From NCBI GenBank assembly GCA_033762715.1, contig JANRLL010000004.1:1-64000 (forward strand): a DNA stretch of 64,000 nucleotides, given 5' to 3'. Made by a program: the position numbers and the translations under genes. The notes under the pieces are model-generated. The model searched no databases. It was not told the DNA's origin and was given only the letters and a program-made list of their open reading frames with translations. This DNA comes from JANRLL01 sp033762715 (GTDB lineage: Bacteria > Pseudomonadota > Alphaproteobacteria > Rickettsiales > SXRF01). Positions 25,967-34,451 of the stretch are shown here, piece by piece (positions within the stretch are counted from its first letter, which is position 1; each line of letters starts with the position of its first letter).

Positions 25967-27679
25967 ATGAATGGTGGACAAAATAAGCCCAATGTTTGGG
26001 TAATTGGGACCGATTCAGTTGGCGAACTTCATGCTCGCGTGGGCATCGCACAAAAAATTAATCCAGATTATTCCATCGCTCCTATCCAAGGAAAAGGCTT
26101 GGAAGAAATTAGAAGCTATTACGAAAATGAATTCGGCACTAATCGCCTGAAAAATAATGAAAAATGGCCCGATTTTGTCGTGTCATCCGGCATTCGCTCG
26201 ACGCAGGCAGCGCGCGCTATAAAGCGATTATCTGGAAATCATACTTTTATTATTCAGAGTTTAGATCCCAAAGAAAATTATAACGCCTACGATCTTATTG
26301 CCATTCCAGATCATCTGATGGACGAGGGGCAAAAGAAACGTAGAAATATCATTGGTACTATAGGCGTACCGCATGCTGTCACAGATGAAAAAATTGAAGC
26401 CGCAAAAATAAAATGGAAAGATCAATTTTCCTCACTTGGGCATCCGATCATTGCTGTCATGCTAGGTGGTAATACACGCGAATTCGAGTTTACACCAGAC
26501 CGCGCCAGAGAAATGGCTCGTCAGCTTAATGCCAAGGCCCAGGAATTAGGGGCGTCGCTTGTTATCAGTACTAGCCGTCGCACTGACGATTCGATTGCGA
26601 CTGCATTTATGGAGGAAATTACTGTTCCTACATATGTGCATGATTGGCGTTTAAGTCATGATAAAGAAAATCCCTATTTAGGAATATTAGGATTATCCGA
26701 TGCCATTGTGGTCACGGGTGATTCGATGTCGATGTGCTGTGAAGCCAACATGTCGGAAAAACCTGTGTATATTTATGGGTTTGAAGAAAATAGGGTAGGT
26801 ATTAGGAAATTACACGAAAGATTATATAGCCATAATTTGGCAAAACCGTTTCAGGCTTTATTAGATCATGGCATTGAGCATTGGGACTATACACCGCTTG
26901 ACACGGCAGGTTTCGTAGCCGAAGAAGCCATACGTCGCTGGCGTGAATTACAACCTAAGCAACAGTCAGCCACTGTTATAGATCATCCAACCAAACGTAT
27001 TATTCGAGAAAGAACGCTTGCGATGGCAAATGGCTTGCTTACGTCTAGTATGGAAGGAATTTCTTCGATGCATCAGGCTTTGAATCAAGATACACATCTG
27101 CAAAATGAATTTTTTCGTGCCGTAGAGATGATAAATAAAGCGCAAGGCCGTATTTTAATTACAGGCGTAGGAAAAAGTCTAAGGGTAGGCGAATTAGTGG
27201 CGGCGAGCTTTGGTTCTTTGGGTATACCTTGTGAAATCCTAGACCCTACTCATGCTATACATGGTGATTTAGGGAAAATGGATTCGAAAGCCGGTGATAC
27301 GATTATTGCTATTTCTAAATCCGGCAATAGCGAGGAATTGAATCCTGTCATCGAAGAAGCGCGAGAGCGTGGACTCAATATTATTTCCATTACACACAAT
27401 GCCCATTCACAGTTGGGAAAAGCGGCTAAGGATTCAGGTAAAAAAGGAGTGTTGTTGACCATACCCGCACCTAATGAACCTCATCCTTTTATGAATGAAG
27501 AGGGCACAAAAATAAGCCCCCCTACCGTAACTACTAGTCAGGTTAAAATGTTGCTGGAATCCATAGGCCTTTCCGTGGCTCAGCTGCGTGGAATGAATGT
27601 TGAAAAATTCACAAGAAACCATCCTGCCGGTGCTTTAGGAAAAGCAGGCAAGGCACATACCGGTACGCATCGCGCTTAA
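25967..27679 (+). CDS. ELM1-family domain fused to KdsD-like sugar-phosphate isomerase (SIS) domain
   Basis: The 570-residue protein has two parts. Residues about 8-330 match the mitochondrial-fission-ELM1 family of alphaproteobacteria, a GT-B-like fold (GTDSVGELHARVG start, VMLGGNTREFEF, ISTSRRTDDS, VTGDSMSMCCEA). Residues about 380-565 are a SIS domain of the arabinose-5-phosphate isomerase KdsD/GutQ group: GVGKSLRVGELVAASFGSLG, HAIHGDLG, ISKSGNSEELNPV and NHPAGALGK. The CBS pair of KdsD is absent. Both parts may act on an LPS sugar. The gene is clearly more AT-rich than its neighbours. AAGGAAG ribosome binding site. Confidence 0.82.
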   Translation: MNGGQNKPNVWVIGTDSVGELHARVGIAQKINPDYSIAPIQGKGLEEIRSYYENEFGTNRLKNNEKWPDFVVSSGIRSTQAARAIKRLSGNHTFIIQSLDPKENYNAYDLIAIPDHLMDEGQKKRRNIIGTIGVPHAVTDEKIEAAKIKWKDQFSSLGHPIIAVMLGGNTREFEFTPDRAREMARQLNAKAQELGASLVISTSRRTDDSIATAFMEEITVPTYVHDWRLSHDKENPYLGILGLSDAIVVTGDSMSMCCEANMSEKPVYIYGFEENRVGIRKLHERLYSHNLAKPFQALLDHGIEHWDYTPLDTAGFVAEEAIRRWRELQPKQQSATVIDHPTKRIIRERTLAMANGLLTSSMEGISSMHQALNQDTHLQNEFFRAVEMINKAQGRILITGVGKSLRVGELVAASFGSLGIPCEILDPTHAIHGDLGKMDSKAGDTIIAISKSGNSEELNPVIEEARERGLNIISITHNAHSQLGKAAKDSGKKGVLLTIPAPNEPHPFMNEEGTKISPPTVTTSQVKMLLESIGLSVAQLRGMNVEKFTRNHPAGALGKAGKAHTGTHRA

Positions 27680-27683
27680 TTGA

Positions 27684-28196
27684 TTATTTTGGTGCAACCA
27701 GCATGCTGATTTGCTTGCCTTCGTTACGAGGCGAGGCCTCGATGCGGCAATGCTCATTCAGTGCTTCCTGGACACGCTCCAACACTTTCATGCCTAGATC
27801 TTGGTGATCTAGCTCGCGACCTCGGAAACGCAACGTAAAGCGTACTTTGTCGCCGCCTTCCAAGAATTCGATCGCATGACGTGTTTTGATGTCGAGATCG
27901 TGTTTATCGATCGTCGGACGCAATTTGATTTCTTTGATTTGAATAACTTTTTGCTTACGCTTCGCCTCATGCGCTTTCTTCTGCGCTTCGTAGCGGTATT
28001 TGCCGAAATCCAATATTTTGCAAACGGGAGGAGAGGCGTTCGGGGAGATCTCAACCAGATCCAAGCCTACTTGGTCGGCCATACGTAAGCCTTCACTGAC
28101 GCTTACGATACCCACCATATTTCCATTGTGGTCAATTAACCGAATGGAAGAAGAAACAATCTCGCGATTGATGCGAGGTTCGTCACTCTTGCTCAT
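27684..28196 (-). CDS. infC: Translation initiation factor IF-3
   Basis: IF-3 binds the 30S subunit and checks the initiator tRNA and start codon. The 170-residue protein has the N domain (INREI...VGLDLVEISPNASPPVCKILDFGKYRYE), the lysine-rich linker, and the C domain (KEIKLRPTIDKHDLDIKTRHAIEFLEGGDKVRFTLRFRGRE). I chose the ATG at 28196; a TTG two codons upstream is possible. Neither has a good Shine-Dalgarno, and no ATT start is in frame. rpmI and rplT do not follow. A leader peptide and terminator-like hairpin lie upstream. Confidence 0.95.
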   Translation of the reverse strand: MSKSDEPRINREIVSSSIRLIDHNGNMVGIVSVSEGLRMADQVGLDLVEISPNASPPVCKILDFGKYRYEAQKKAHEAKRKQKVIQIKEIKLRPTIDKHDLDIKTRHAIEFLEGGDKVRFTLRFRGRELDHQDLGMKVLERVQEALNEHCRIEASPRNEGKQISMLVAPK

Positions 28197-28242
28197 AAAC
28201 AAGCAAACTCAAATATAATCAAAAGGCACTCCCTTGATAGTT

Positions 28243-28290
28243 ATACAAAAACAATACCCCGCAAAGGTTAAAAAAACCTTGGCGGGGTAT
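28243..28290 (-). promoter_or_regulatory. Terminator-like hairpin (attenuator) upstream of infC
   Basis: ATACCCCGC (28254-28262) pairs perfectly with GCGGGGTAT (28282-28290). Inside it AAGGTT pairs with AACCTT around an A-rich loop. Reading toward infC the stem is followed by TTGTTTTTG. This is an intrinsic terminator in form, about 47 bases ahead of infC. A smaller hairpin, GCCC/GGGC (28298-28311), precedes it. Confidence 0.65.
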
Positions 28291-28317
28291 CCTTATTGCC
28301 CGTAAATGGGCTGGAAA

Positions 28318-28341
28318 TCAAGCGAAATAACAATAATTCAT
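28318..28341 (-). CDS. Putative 7-residue leader peptide MNYCYFA upstream of infC
   Basis: On the minus strand an ATG at 28341 opens a frame of Met-Asn-Tyr-Cys-Tyr-Phe-Ala then TGA. AGGAG sits eight bases upstream, the best ribosome binding site in this region and better than that of infC. Two tyrosine, one cysteine and one phenylalanine codon in seven, followed at once by a small hairpin and a terminator-like hairpin, is the layout of a transcription attenuator. That it is translated is inference. Confidence 0.5.
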   Translation of the reverse strand: MNYCYFA

Positions 28342-28436
28342 GGGGTAGGCTCCTGGTTAGACAGTTAGGGCTTACATTAAAAATGCATAAGGTCAAGGGT
28401 TGTGCAATGGTTAAAATTTAACTATTGTTAAGTATT

Positions 28437-28793
28437 ATGAATAGGATTCAGCCTAATTCACTTCCCTATACCATCGCAAAGCAACGCTTATGCGATCCCA
28501 AACGGCATGGTGATGTGCCAGACGAAGACGGATATACTTGGGTAAGGTTGATAGATTATGAGGATCCTCAAAATGACAATACCCACTTAATCTATAAGGC
28601 CGGCGTGGACATCGTATCCGGTTTGGTCCCTGACTTTACGACGCGTCCCAATGGCATGTTTTATGATCGCGAGGGTTTGCTGGCGCTTCGTCTGACCCCA
28701 GCGGAAATTACGCATATCGTTGATGTACTCGAACCCAAAGGCATGAGCCTGCAAAGAAGTGGCAATCCACCTGCACAAAAGGAAGCATCATGA
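28437..28793 (+). CDS. Unknown protein in the coaDE operon
   Basis: This is a 118-residue soluble protein from the ATG at 28437; a TTG four codons earlier is possible. It has no membrane segment and no motif I recognise. It reads as a compact alpha/beta domain (DGYTWVRLIDYEDP, GLLALRLTPAEITHIVDVL). Its TGA overlaps the coaD ATG, so it is translated together with coaD and coaE and may serve CoA metabolism; that is only context. The 220-base gap before it belongs to the infC leader on the other strand. Confidence 0.7.
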   Translation: MNRIQPNSLPYTIAKQRLCDPKRHGDVPDEDGYTWVRLIDYEDPQNDNTHLIYKAGVDIVSGLVPDFTTRPNGMFYDREGLLALRLTPAEITHIVDVLEPKGMSLQRSGNPPAQKEAS

Positions 28794-29428
28794 GCACAGA
28801 ACGCGAACCGATCGTTGGATTATATGCCGGTAGTTTTGATCCGATCACACGCGGTCATATGGGCATTATTTGTGAGGCGATCAATAAGCTCGATAAGCTG
28901 GTGATTGGCATTGGTAAGAACCCCGATAAGAAGGGTATGTTCTCTAATGAAAAACGCGAGGAGATTATTAAAGCGGCCATTGAGGATTTTAAAAACGAAG
29001 TCATAGCGAAAGGCGCTGACGCAACGCCATCCGAAAAACGCGCGGTGGAGCGTTTGAATAGTGGCGCATGTGAAGTTGCGGTCGAAAGCTATGATGGCCT
29101 CACTGTGGATTTTGCTATACAGCATAATGCGCATCAGCTGATTCGAGGCTTGCGCCCGATTGGCGATTTTGAATCAGAGCAAAGCCTGGCTGATATTAAT
29201 AAACGTATCGCCAATAAGAGCGGTTTCGATATTAGTACCAGCTTCATTCCGACACCCGACACACGCTATATATTCGCAAGTTCTAGCCTGATTCGCACAT
29301 TGTCCAAAAAGCCTGAGGTGATTTCAGATTATTTATACCCCTCTACGGCAGAGGCTGTGGCGCAACATATTTCTGCCACCTCGCGGGTCAGCGGCAGAGG
29401 TGGGGCGGCTGGGGTAGCGCAAGGCTGA
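28790..29428 (+). CDS. coaD: Phosphopantetheine adenylyltransferase, with insertion
   Basis: CoaD transfers AMP to 4'-phosphopantetheine in the fourth step of CoA synthesis. The nucleotidyltransferase motif GSFDPITRGH (residues 14-23), the RGLRPIGDFESE substrate segment and the closing SSSLIRTL are all present. At 212 residues it is about 50 longer than usual. The excess is an insertion near residues 65-100 (EVIAKGADATPSEKRAVE) and a glycine/alanine-rich tail. ATGA overlap with the upstream gene, two bases before coaE. Confidence 0.92.
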   Translation: MSTEREPIVGLYAGSFDPITRGHMGIICEAINKLDKLVIGIGKNPDKKGMFSNEKREEIIKAAIEDFKNEVIAKGADATPSEKRAVERLNSGACEVAVESYDGLTVDFAIQHNAHQLIRGLRPIGDFESEQSLADINKRIANKSGFDISTSFIPTPDTRYIFASSSLIRTLSKKPEVISDYLYPSTAEAVAQHISATSRVSGRGGAAGVAQG

Positions 29429-29430
29429 CT

Positions 29431-30030
29431 ATGGCAACTGTCATCGGCATCACCGGCACCATTGGCTCAGGCAAATCTTATATCAGTAAACTCTTTGCCA
29501 GTGAGCATGGCGCTGTTGTCTATGACGCCGATAAAGTCGCTAAAGATATTATCTTCGGTTCCGGCGCGCAGGCGCTGTGCGATGCATTTCCCGAATGGGT
29601 GACGGATGGCAAGCTTGATGGCAAAAAACTCAAAGCTGATGTGTTAAGCGATGAAAGCAAATTGGCTGGATTGGAAGCGATTATTCATCCGCTGGTGCGT
29701 GAGGAATTTGCACGGATTCGACGCGCGACCAATGCGAAAGACGGCGTGCTGGTATTTGAAGTGCCACTGTTGTTTGAAAAGAAATTTGAAGGCTTGTGTG
29801 ATTATACCGTAACGGTCGCAGCAAGCCCCGAGGTGCAGCATGAGCGTGTCATGGCTCGTAACAAAATGACTGAAGAGCAATTGAAAGCTGTGCTTGCCAA
29901 GCAATTACCGCAGGATGAAAAAATTCGCCGCGCTAATTTTGTGATCCACAACAATGGCGATCATAATGGCAAAGATGCCGTGCGCGAGGTGATGTCCGAG
30001 ATTGCTAAAGAGCAATCTGCAAAGCGCTAA
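29431..30030 (+). CDS. coaE: Dephospho-CoA kinase
   Basis: CoaE phosphorylates the 3'-hydroxyl of dephospho-CoA, the last step of CoA synthesis. The 199-residue protein has the P-loop ITGTIGSGKS (residues 7-16), YDADKVAKD, IIHPLVREEF and VFEVPLLFEK, all typical. Length normal. It follows coaD by two bases, giving two consecutive pathway steps in one operon, and its stop overlaps the thrS stop by four bases on the other strand. Confidence 0.95.
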   Translation: MATVIGITGTIGSGKSYISKLFASEHGAVVYDADKVAKDIIFGSGAQALCDAFPEWVTDGKLDGKKLKADVLSDESKLAGLEAIIHPLVREEFARIRRATNAKDGVLVFEVPLLFEKKFEGLCDYTVTVAASPEVQHERVMARNKMTEEQLKAVLAKQLPQDEKIRRANFVIHNNGDHNGKDAVREVMSEIAKEQSAKR

Positions 30031-31970
30031 GCCGGTGCGCCGCATTCCGCCATCAGCATGGTTTCCGCTTCGGCAAAACTCATCACGCTTTGTTGATCGG
30101 AGCCTAGACGGCGAATCGACACCGATTGCGTCTCTGCTTCTTTACCACCTACCACCAGAATAATTGGAATCTTGCGGGTGGAATGATCGCGCACCTTGTA
30201 ATTGATTTTTTCATTAGAGATGTCGAGCTCGGCGCGAATGCCAATGCGGTTAAGCTGCGCATGAATTTCCTGCGCATAAGGTGCGGCCGCATCGGTAATG
30301 GTGCAAACCACTGCTTGCGTTGGGGAAAGCCATAGCGGGAATTTGCCAGCATATTCCTCAATCAAAATACCGATGAAGCGCTCGAGCGAACCCAAGATCG
30401 CACGGTGTAACATTACCGGACGCTGCTTGCTGCCGTCGGGGGCTATATAGTTGGCGTCCAGGCGTTCGGGCAATACGAAATCTACCTGCAATGTGCCGCA
30501 TTGCCAATCGCGACCAATCGCATCACGCAATACGAATTCAAGCTTCGGACCATAAAACGCGCCTTCACCAGGATTGAGCGTCCATTCCAAACCGGTGGCG
30601 TTGACCGCGGCTTTGAGAGCGCCTTCTGCCTTATCCCAGGTTCCATCGGAACCGGCACGTACGGGCGGCCGGTCGGAAAATTTCACCGCGATATCTTTAA
30701 AGCCGAATGCTTGGTAGACTTCTTTCAGCAAATCGCAAAAGGCAATGGTCTCAGAGGTGATTTGATCTTCGGTGCAGAAAATATGCGCATCATCCTGTGT
30801 AAAACCGCGCACGCGCATAATGCCATGCAAACTACCGGAGGGTTCATTGCGGTGGCAACTGCCGAATTCAGCCATGCGCAGTGGCAGATCGCGATAGGAT
30901 TTTATGCCTTGGTTGAAAATCTGAATATGGCAGGGGCAGTTCATCGGCTTGACGCACAGCGTGCGGTCTTCATCGGAATTGCTGATAAACATCGCCTCGC
31001 GGAATTTTTCCCAATGGCCCGATTGCTCCCACAAGGTGCGATCCACTAGCATCGGTGTTTTGACTTCGACATAACCGGCGCGGCTAATTTTACTGCGGAT
31101 GAAATTTTCTAGTGTGCGATACAGCGTCCAACCTTTGCTGTGCCAGAAAATCATGCCAGGCGAATGCGACTCGATATGGAATAAATCCAGCTCACGTGCC
31201 AATTTGATATGGTGGCGCTTTTCCGCTTCTTCGAGCATGGTGAGATATTGCTTCAGCTCTTTTTCGGTCGCAAACTGCACACCGTAAATACGGGTGAGCT
31301 GCTTGCCTTTGCTATCGCCACGCCAGTAAGCACCGGCTACGCTCATCAGTTTGAAATGCGGCAGCAGATAGGAAAAATTCGGCGCGTGCGGACCGCGGCA
31401 TAAATCGATAAAGGCATCATCACCGCTGCCTTGACGGTAGAGCGAAATCTTGCCGGCTTCGGTGGTGTCACCGGCGGGTGCGTTTTCGATAATGTCGGCT
31501 TTGTAAGGCTCGCCGCGTGATTTGAACAATTTAATCGCATCATCGCGATTCCACATTTCACGGGTGACGCTTTTGCCTTCGGCCATGATATCGCGCATGC
31601 GCTTTTCGATTTTCTCCAGCTCTTCAGACGATACGGGATTAGGCGTTTCCACGTCGTAGTAAAAACCATTATCAATGGTAGGGCCGATCGCCAGTTTGCT
31701 GCCTGGATAAAGCTCTTTCATTGCCCGTGCCAGCACTTGCGCCGTGGTGGTGTGGCGAATGACATCAAGTCCCTCCGGTTGCTTAGCGGTCAGGATTTCC
31801 ACTTTCGCATCGCGTTCAATCGGCAAATACAGGTCGCGCTGAATGCCATCGACCTTCATCGCCACGGCGGCTTTAGCCAGGCCTGGACCTATGCTTGCGG
31901 CCAGCTCAGCGCCGGTTACAGCACTCGGAAATTCGCGTTTTGAGCCATCAGGCAGGGTAATAATGGGCAT
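30027..31970 (-). CDS. thrS: Threonyl-tRNA synthetase
   Basis: ThrS charges tRNA-Thr. The 647-residue protein has an N-terminal TGS domain (1-65), an editing domain (about 66-240), a class II catalytic core and an anticodon-binding domain (from about 540). Zinc ligands appear in MNCPCHIQIF, FTQDDAHIF and VMLHRAILGSLERF. In the editing domain the usual HxxxH motif reads HTTTAQ, so its second histidine is lost or displaced, while CRGPH is kept. No T-box or leader is visible upstream. Convergent with coaE. Confidence 0.96.
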   Translation of the reverse strand: MPIITLPDGSKREFPSAVTGAELAASIGPGLAKAAVAMKVDGIQRDLYLPIERDAKVEILTAKQPEGLDVIRHTTTAQVLARAMKELYPGSKLAIGPTIDNGFYYDVETPNPVSSEELEKIEKRMRDIMAEGKSVTREMWNRDDAIKLFKSRGEPYKADIIENAPAGDTTEAGKISLYRQGSGDDAFIDLCRGPHAPNFSYLLPHFKLMSVAGAYWRGDSKGKQLTRIYGVQFATEKELKQYLTMLEEAEKRHHIKLARELDLFHIESHSPGMIFWHSKGWTLYRTLENFIRSKISRAGYVEVKTPMLVDRTLWEQSGHWEKFREAMFISNSDEDRTLCVKPMNCPCHIQIFNQGIKSYRDLPLRMAEFGSCHRNEPSGSLHGIMRVRGFTQDDAHIFCTEDQITSETIAFCDLLKEVYQAFGFKDIAVKFSDRPPVRAGSDGTWDKAEGALKAAVNATGLEWTLNPGEGAFYGPKLEFVLRDAIGRDWQCGTLQVDFVLPERLDANYIAPDGSKQRPVMLHRAILGSLERFIGILIEEYAGKFPLWLSPTQAVVCTITDAAAPYAQEIHAQLNRIGIRAELDISNEKINYKVRDHSTRKIPIILVVGGKEAETQSVSIRRLGSDQQSVMSFAEAETMLMAECGAPA

Positions 31971-32095
31971 GGAAAACCTTATTTATCTTTGAGAGAACAA
32001 AGCATTAGCGCCTTGTAGAGCGCGGGTCAAGCCTTGCTGAGCGAATAATGCTAAATCGTCATTCGCTTGTAACATTTATGTGATAGGCTAAAGGG

Positions 32096-32689
32096 ATGGG
32101 AAATGCACCTCGCAGTACTGGAATTGAACTCGGCCATAAACGGCCGGCTGAGATTGTTGTGTCCGATGCAGGCAAAGGCCTGACGCCGGCGGTGGATCCC
32201 ATTGCACGCCTCAAAGGGGCTGAACATGAGGCAGTTAAGGCCAGCAATCGTGAAGAAAAACCCAGACTCAATTTAATCGAAAAGCTCAAGCAAAGCTTGC
32301 TGCGCACCCCATCCAAAGATACATCGGATGTCACTTCCGCCGATCGGCCGGCACAGGAAAGCCGCGTGGCTGATAAGGCCAGGGAAGATAATGGAGCACT
32401 ACCTGAACGCGAAAGTTTTCGTACGACTTACCTATCGCGTGAGGGCCATACGATCAATAAACCGGCAGCTCAAGAAGAGCAAGCGGCTGATAAACCTTAT
32501 AATTCTCTCAGTGATTTCTTGGAAAACAGTGGCCTAGAGCGGGCAGTGGTGGATGCAGCCCGTAGCGCCAGCCGTATAGGTATGGCCTTGGTCGATGGTG
32601 CCAATGAAATTATTCAAGATAAATCAATTGCTTCTGCGCAAGACACGGCAAAAGCACCTAGTCAGGGTGGCGCTCGTACTTTCGGTTAA
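32096..32689 (+). CDS. Unknown low-complexity soluble protein
   Basis: The 197-residue hydrophilic protein is rich in Ala, Glu, Lys and Asp. The middle (about 75-130) is likely disordered; the end (about 140-180) has one amphipathic helix region (DFLENSGLERAVVDAARSASRIG). No signal peptide or known domain. AAAGGG precedes the ATG at close distance. It resembles the product of 10234 in style but shows no clear alignment. It may start the run of unknown genes to 35255, although a 106-base gap follows. Confidence 0.62.
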   Translation: MGNAPRSTGIELGHKRPAEIVVSDAGKGLTPAVDPIARLKGAEHEAVKASNREEKPRLNLIEKLKQSLLRTPSKDTSDVTSADRPAQESRVADKAREDNGALPERESFRTTYLSREGHTINKPAAQEEQAADKPYNSLSDFLENSGLERAVVDAARSASRIGMALVDGANEIIQDKSIASAQDTAKAPSQGGARTFG

Positions 32690-32795
32690 TTCCCCATTTC
32701 CATCTGGTTAACAATCTTAATAAATTCGTCATAAAAAAGTAAGAATGCTATGCTAGTTTTAAGCCAGCAATAATGAAGCTCGGCCGAAGGTTAGC

Positions 32796-33518
32796 ATGTT
32801 CGAAGAACCAGAGGAATTTAACGCGCCAGAAGAGTTCAAACTGCAAGAGCCATTTGAACCGCTCTATGACCGTTATGTGCAGCTGCTTATCGAAGATAAG
32901 CGCCTGGATCAAATTGTTCTCGATATGGCAAGCCATTTAAGCCAAGATAACTCGCGCTTAAATGTACATCTCGACCGCATTCAGGCAGTGATGCAAAAAA
33001 CAAAAGAAGCCATCGCTGATGTTAAAGCGCAGATGGGCCTAGGTTTCAAAAAACGCGATGAATTTGAAATCGTCAGAGCCGTCATGAAAGAAGATGCCTA
33101 CCATAATCAAGATAACAAATATGATTTTGAAGATGTGCTGAAAATTGCCGAGATGGACGCACGGTCATTCTACGAACAGCGAATTGAGCAAGAGCAAAAA
33201 GAAAAGCGGCCAGGGCGTGTGCTTAGCAATCTGCTAGAACGCATCGATCATCGCTTGGTACTCAGCTTAGTGAAAGCCCATGAAAGTTATGATGAGATCA
33301 TGGTCGATAAAATCGACGGGCGCATCAGAGGTGAGCTATTGGATCTGGGTTATAAGGGCCTTGACTGGGATGAGGCGATGCTCAAGCTCCATGCCTATGC
33401 CAAGTCGCATGCAAAACCTAAATCCCGCGCACCAACGCAAGCCAAAAGTGATACATTTGCTGCGCGTATTGATGATGAGGACATGAATCCAGGCGATCAC
33501 GATTTTAGATGGAAGTAG
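32796..33518 (+). CDS. Unknown charged helical protein
   Basis: This 240-residue soluble protein is strongly charged and predicted helical through most of its length, with an acidic start (FEEPEEFNAPEEF) and a short coiled-coil-like stretch near residues 55-90. A basic tail (about 205-225) ends the chain. No signal peptide and no family I recognise. Nine bases before the next unknown gene, so the two are probably co-transcribed. Confidence 0.68.
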   Translation: MFEEPEEFNAPEEFKLQEPFEPLYDRYVQLLIEDKRLDQIVLDMASHLSQDNSRLNVHLDRIQAVMQKTKEAIADVKAQMGLGFKKRDEFEIVRAVMKEDAYHNQDNKYDFEDVLKIAEMDARSFYEQRIEQEQKEKRPGRVLSNLLERIDHRLVLSLVKAHESYDEIMVDKIDGRIRGELLDLGYKGLDWDEAMLKLHAYAKSHAKPKSRAPTQAKSDTFAARIDDEDMNPGDHDFRWK

Positions 33519-33527
33519 GATACAAAC

Positions 33528-34373
33528 ATGGCTGAACATAAATTAGATATACCAACCGTATTACAAGCCATCGGTGATGATGGCAGGCAATTGGTGGTTG
33601 ATTATGTGAATGCGGTATTGCGACGTGAAGAAGCCGTAGATAAGCACGCCATTAAAAGCAAGATTGCACGAATTGTGACTAAACAATACGAAGGTGATCC
33701 TGAAAAAATCAGGGAAGCGCTTGGTATTGTCGTCACCTATTCATTGGCGCGTGTGCAGGCATATCGCCATGATCATCCTAAATGGGATGCAGAAAAAGAA
33801 CCCGCTCCTTTTAAGGTTGAAGATCTGAACGACGAAGTGGCACCGTTCCAACCGATTGATGTGATTCGCGAGGGTATGAAAAAGCTTTCCGGTCATGACT
33901 ATGTGCAAGAATATATAGATGCTTGGGCAAAGGGAGATCGTGAGGCAGCGCGCGCGGCATCAAACGAACTGCATAAGCTTATTGCTAGCGCCAGTCAGCC
34001 AGATGTGATGAGAGATACAATCGAAGGCTATGTCAACGGCAATGGTCCTGACGGAAAGCCCTTGCTCAATCTTCCACCAGTGCCGATGCAGGTGCATCCG
34101 TTGAAAGACTATCTGGCTAAAACCATTGCGCCGCAGCCAGGTGAGCTGGATGTGGTGGAAGGGTTTCGCAAGCTCTATGAGCGGGTACAAAAAAATTATG
34201 GCATGGACGGTGTCCAGCTCGCATCGGTTCGTAGAGAGACAAGAAAGCGCTTAGAGCAACGGCATTATGACGGTCCTGTTGATGGTGCGGTCAAGGATGT
34301 CGAAAGCTTCGCACGCCGCTTGGCTGTGCGCGATGCGGTAGAACGTGACCGAGAAAAAGAACAAGGGCGATAG
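33528..34373 (+). CDS. Unknown soluble helical protein
   Basis: This is a 281-residue soluble protein of alternating charged helices. A proline-rich segment lies near residues 180-200 (LLNLPPVPMQVHPL), and the last 70 residues are basic and helical. No catalytic or binding motif stands out. AAGTAGGAT serves as ribosome binding site. It lies between two other unknown genes of similar size and composition, suggesting a lineage-specific operon. Confidence 0.68.
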   Translation: MAEHKLDIPTVLQAIGDDGRQLVVDYVNAVLRREEAVDKHAIKSKIARIVTKQYEGDPEKIREALGIVVTYSLARVQAYRHDHPKWDAEKEPAPFKVEDLNDEVAPFQPIDVIREGMKKLSGHDYVQEYIDAWAKGDREAARAASNELHKLIASASQPDVMRDTIEGYVNGNGPDGKPLLNLPPVPMQVHPLKDYLAKTIAPQPGELDVVEGFRKLYERVQKNYGMDGVQLASVRRETRKRLEQRHYDGPVDGAVKDVESFARRLAVRDAVERDREKEQGR

Positions 34374-34451
34374 TAGAATAGAATGTTTTTAAATCCCGCG
34401 ATTGAGATATTAACCCGCGCTGATAAAGGGTTTCGCAACTTGTAGCTGGCG

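Noticed and set aside
31971..32095. Possible T-box or thrS leader
   Set aside because: No T-box sequence, terminator or leader peptide can be seen in these 125 bases.
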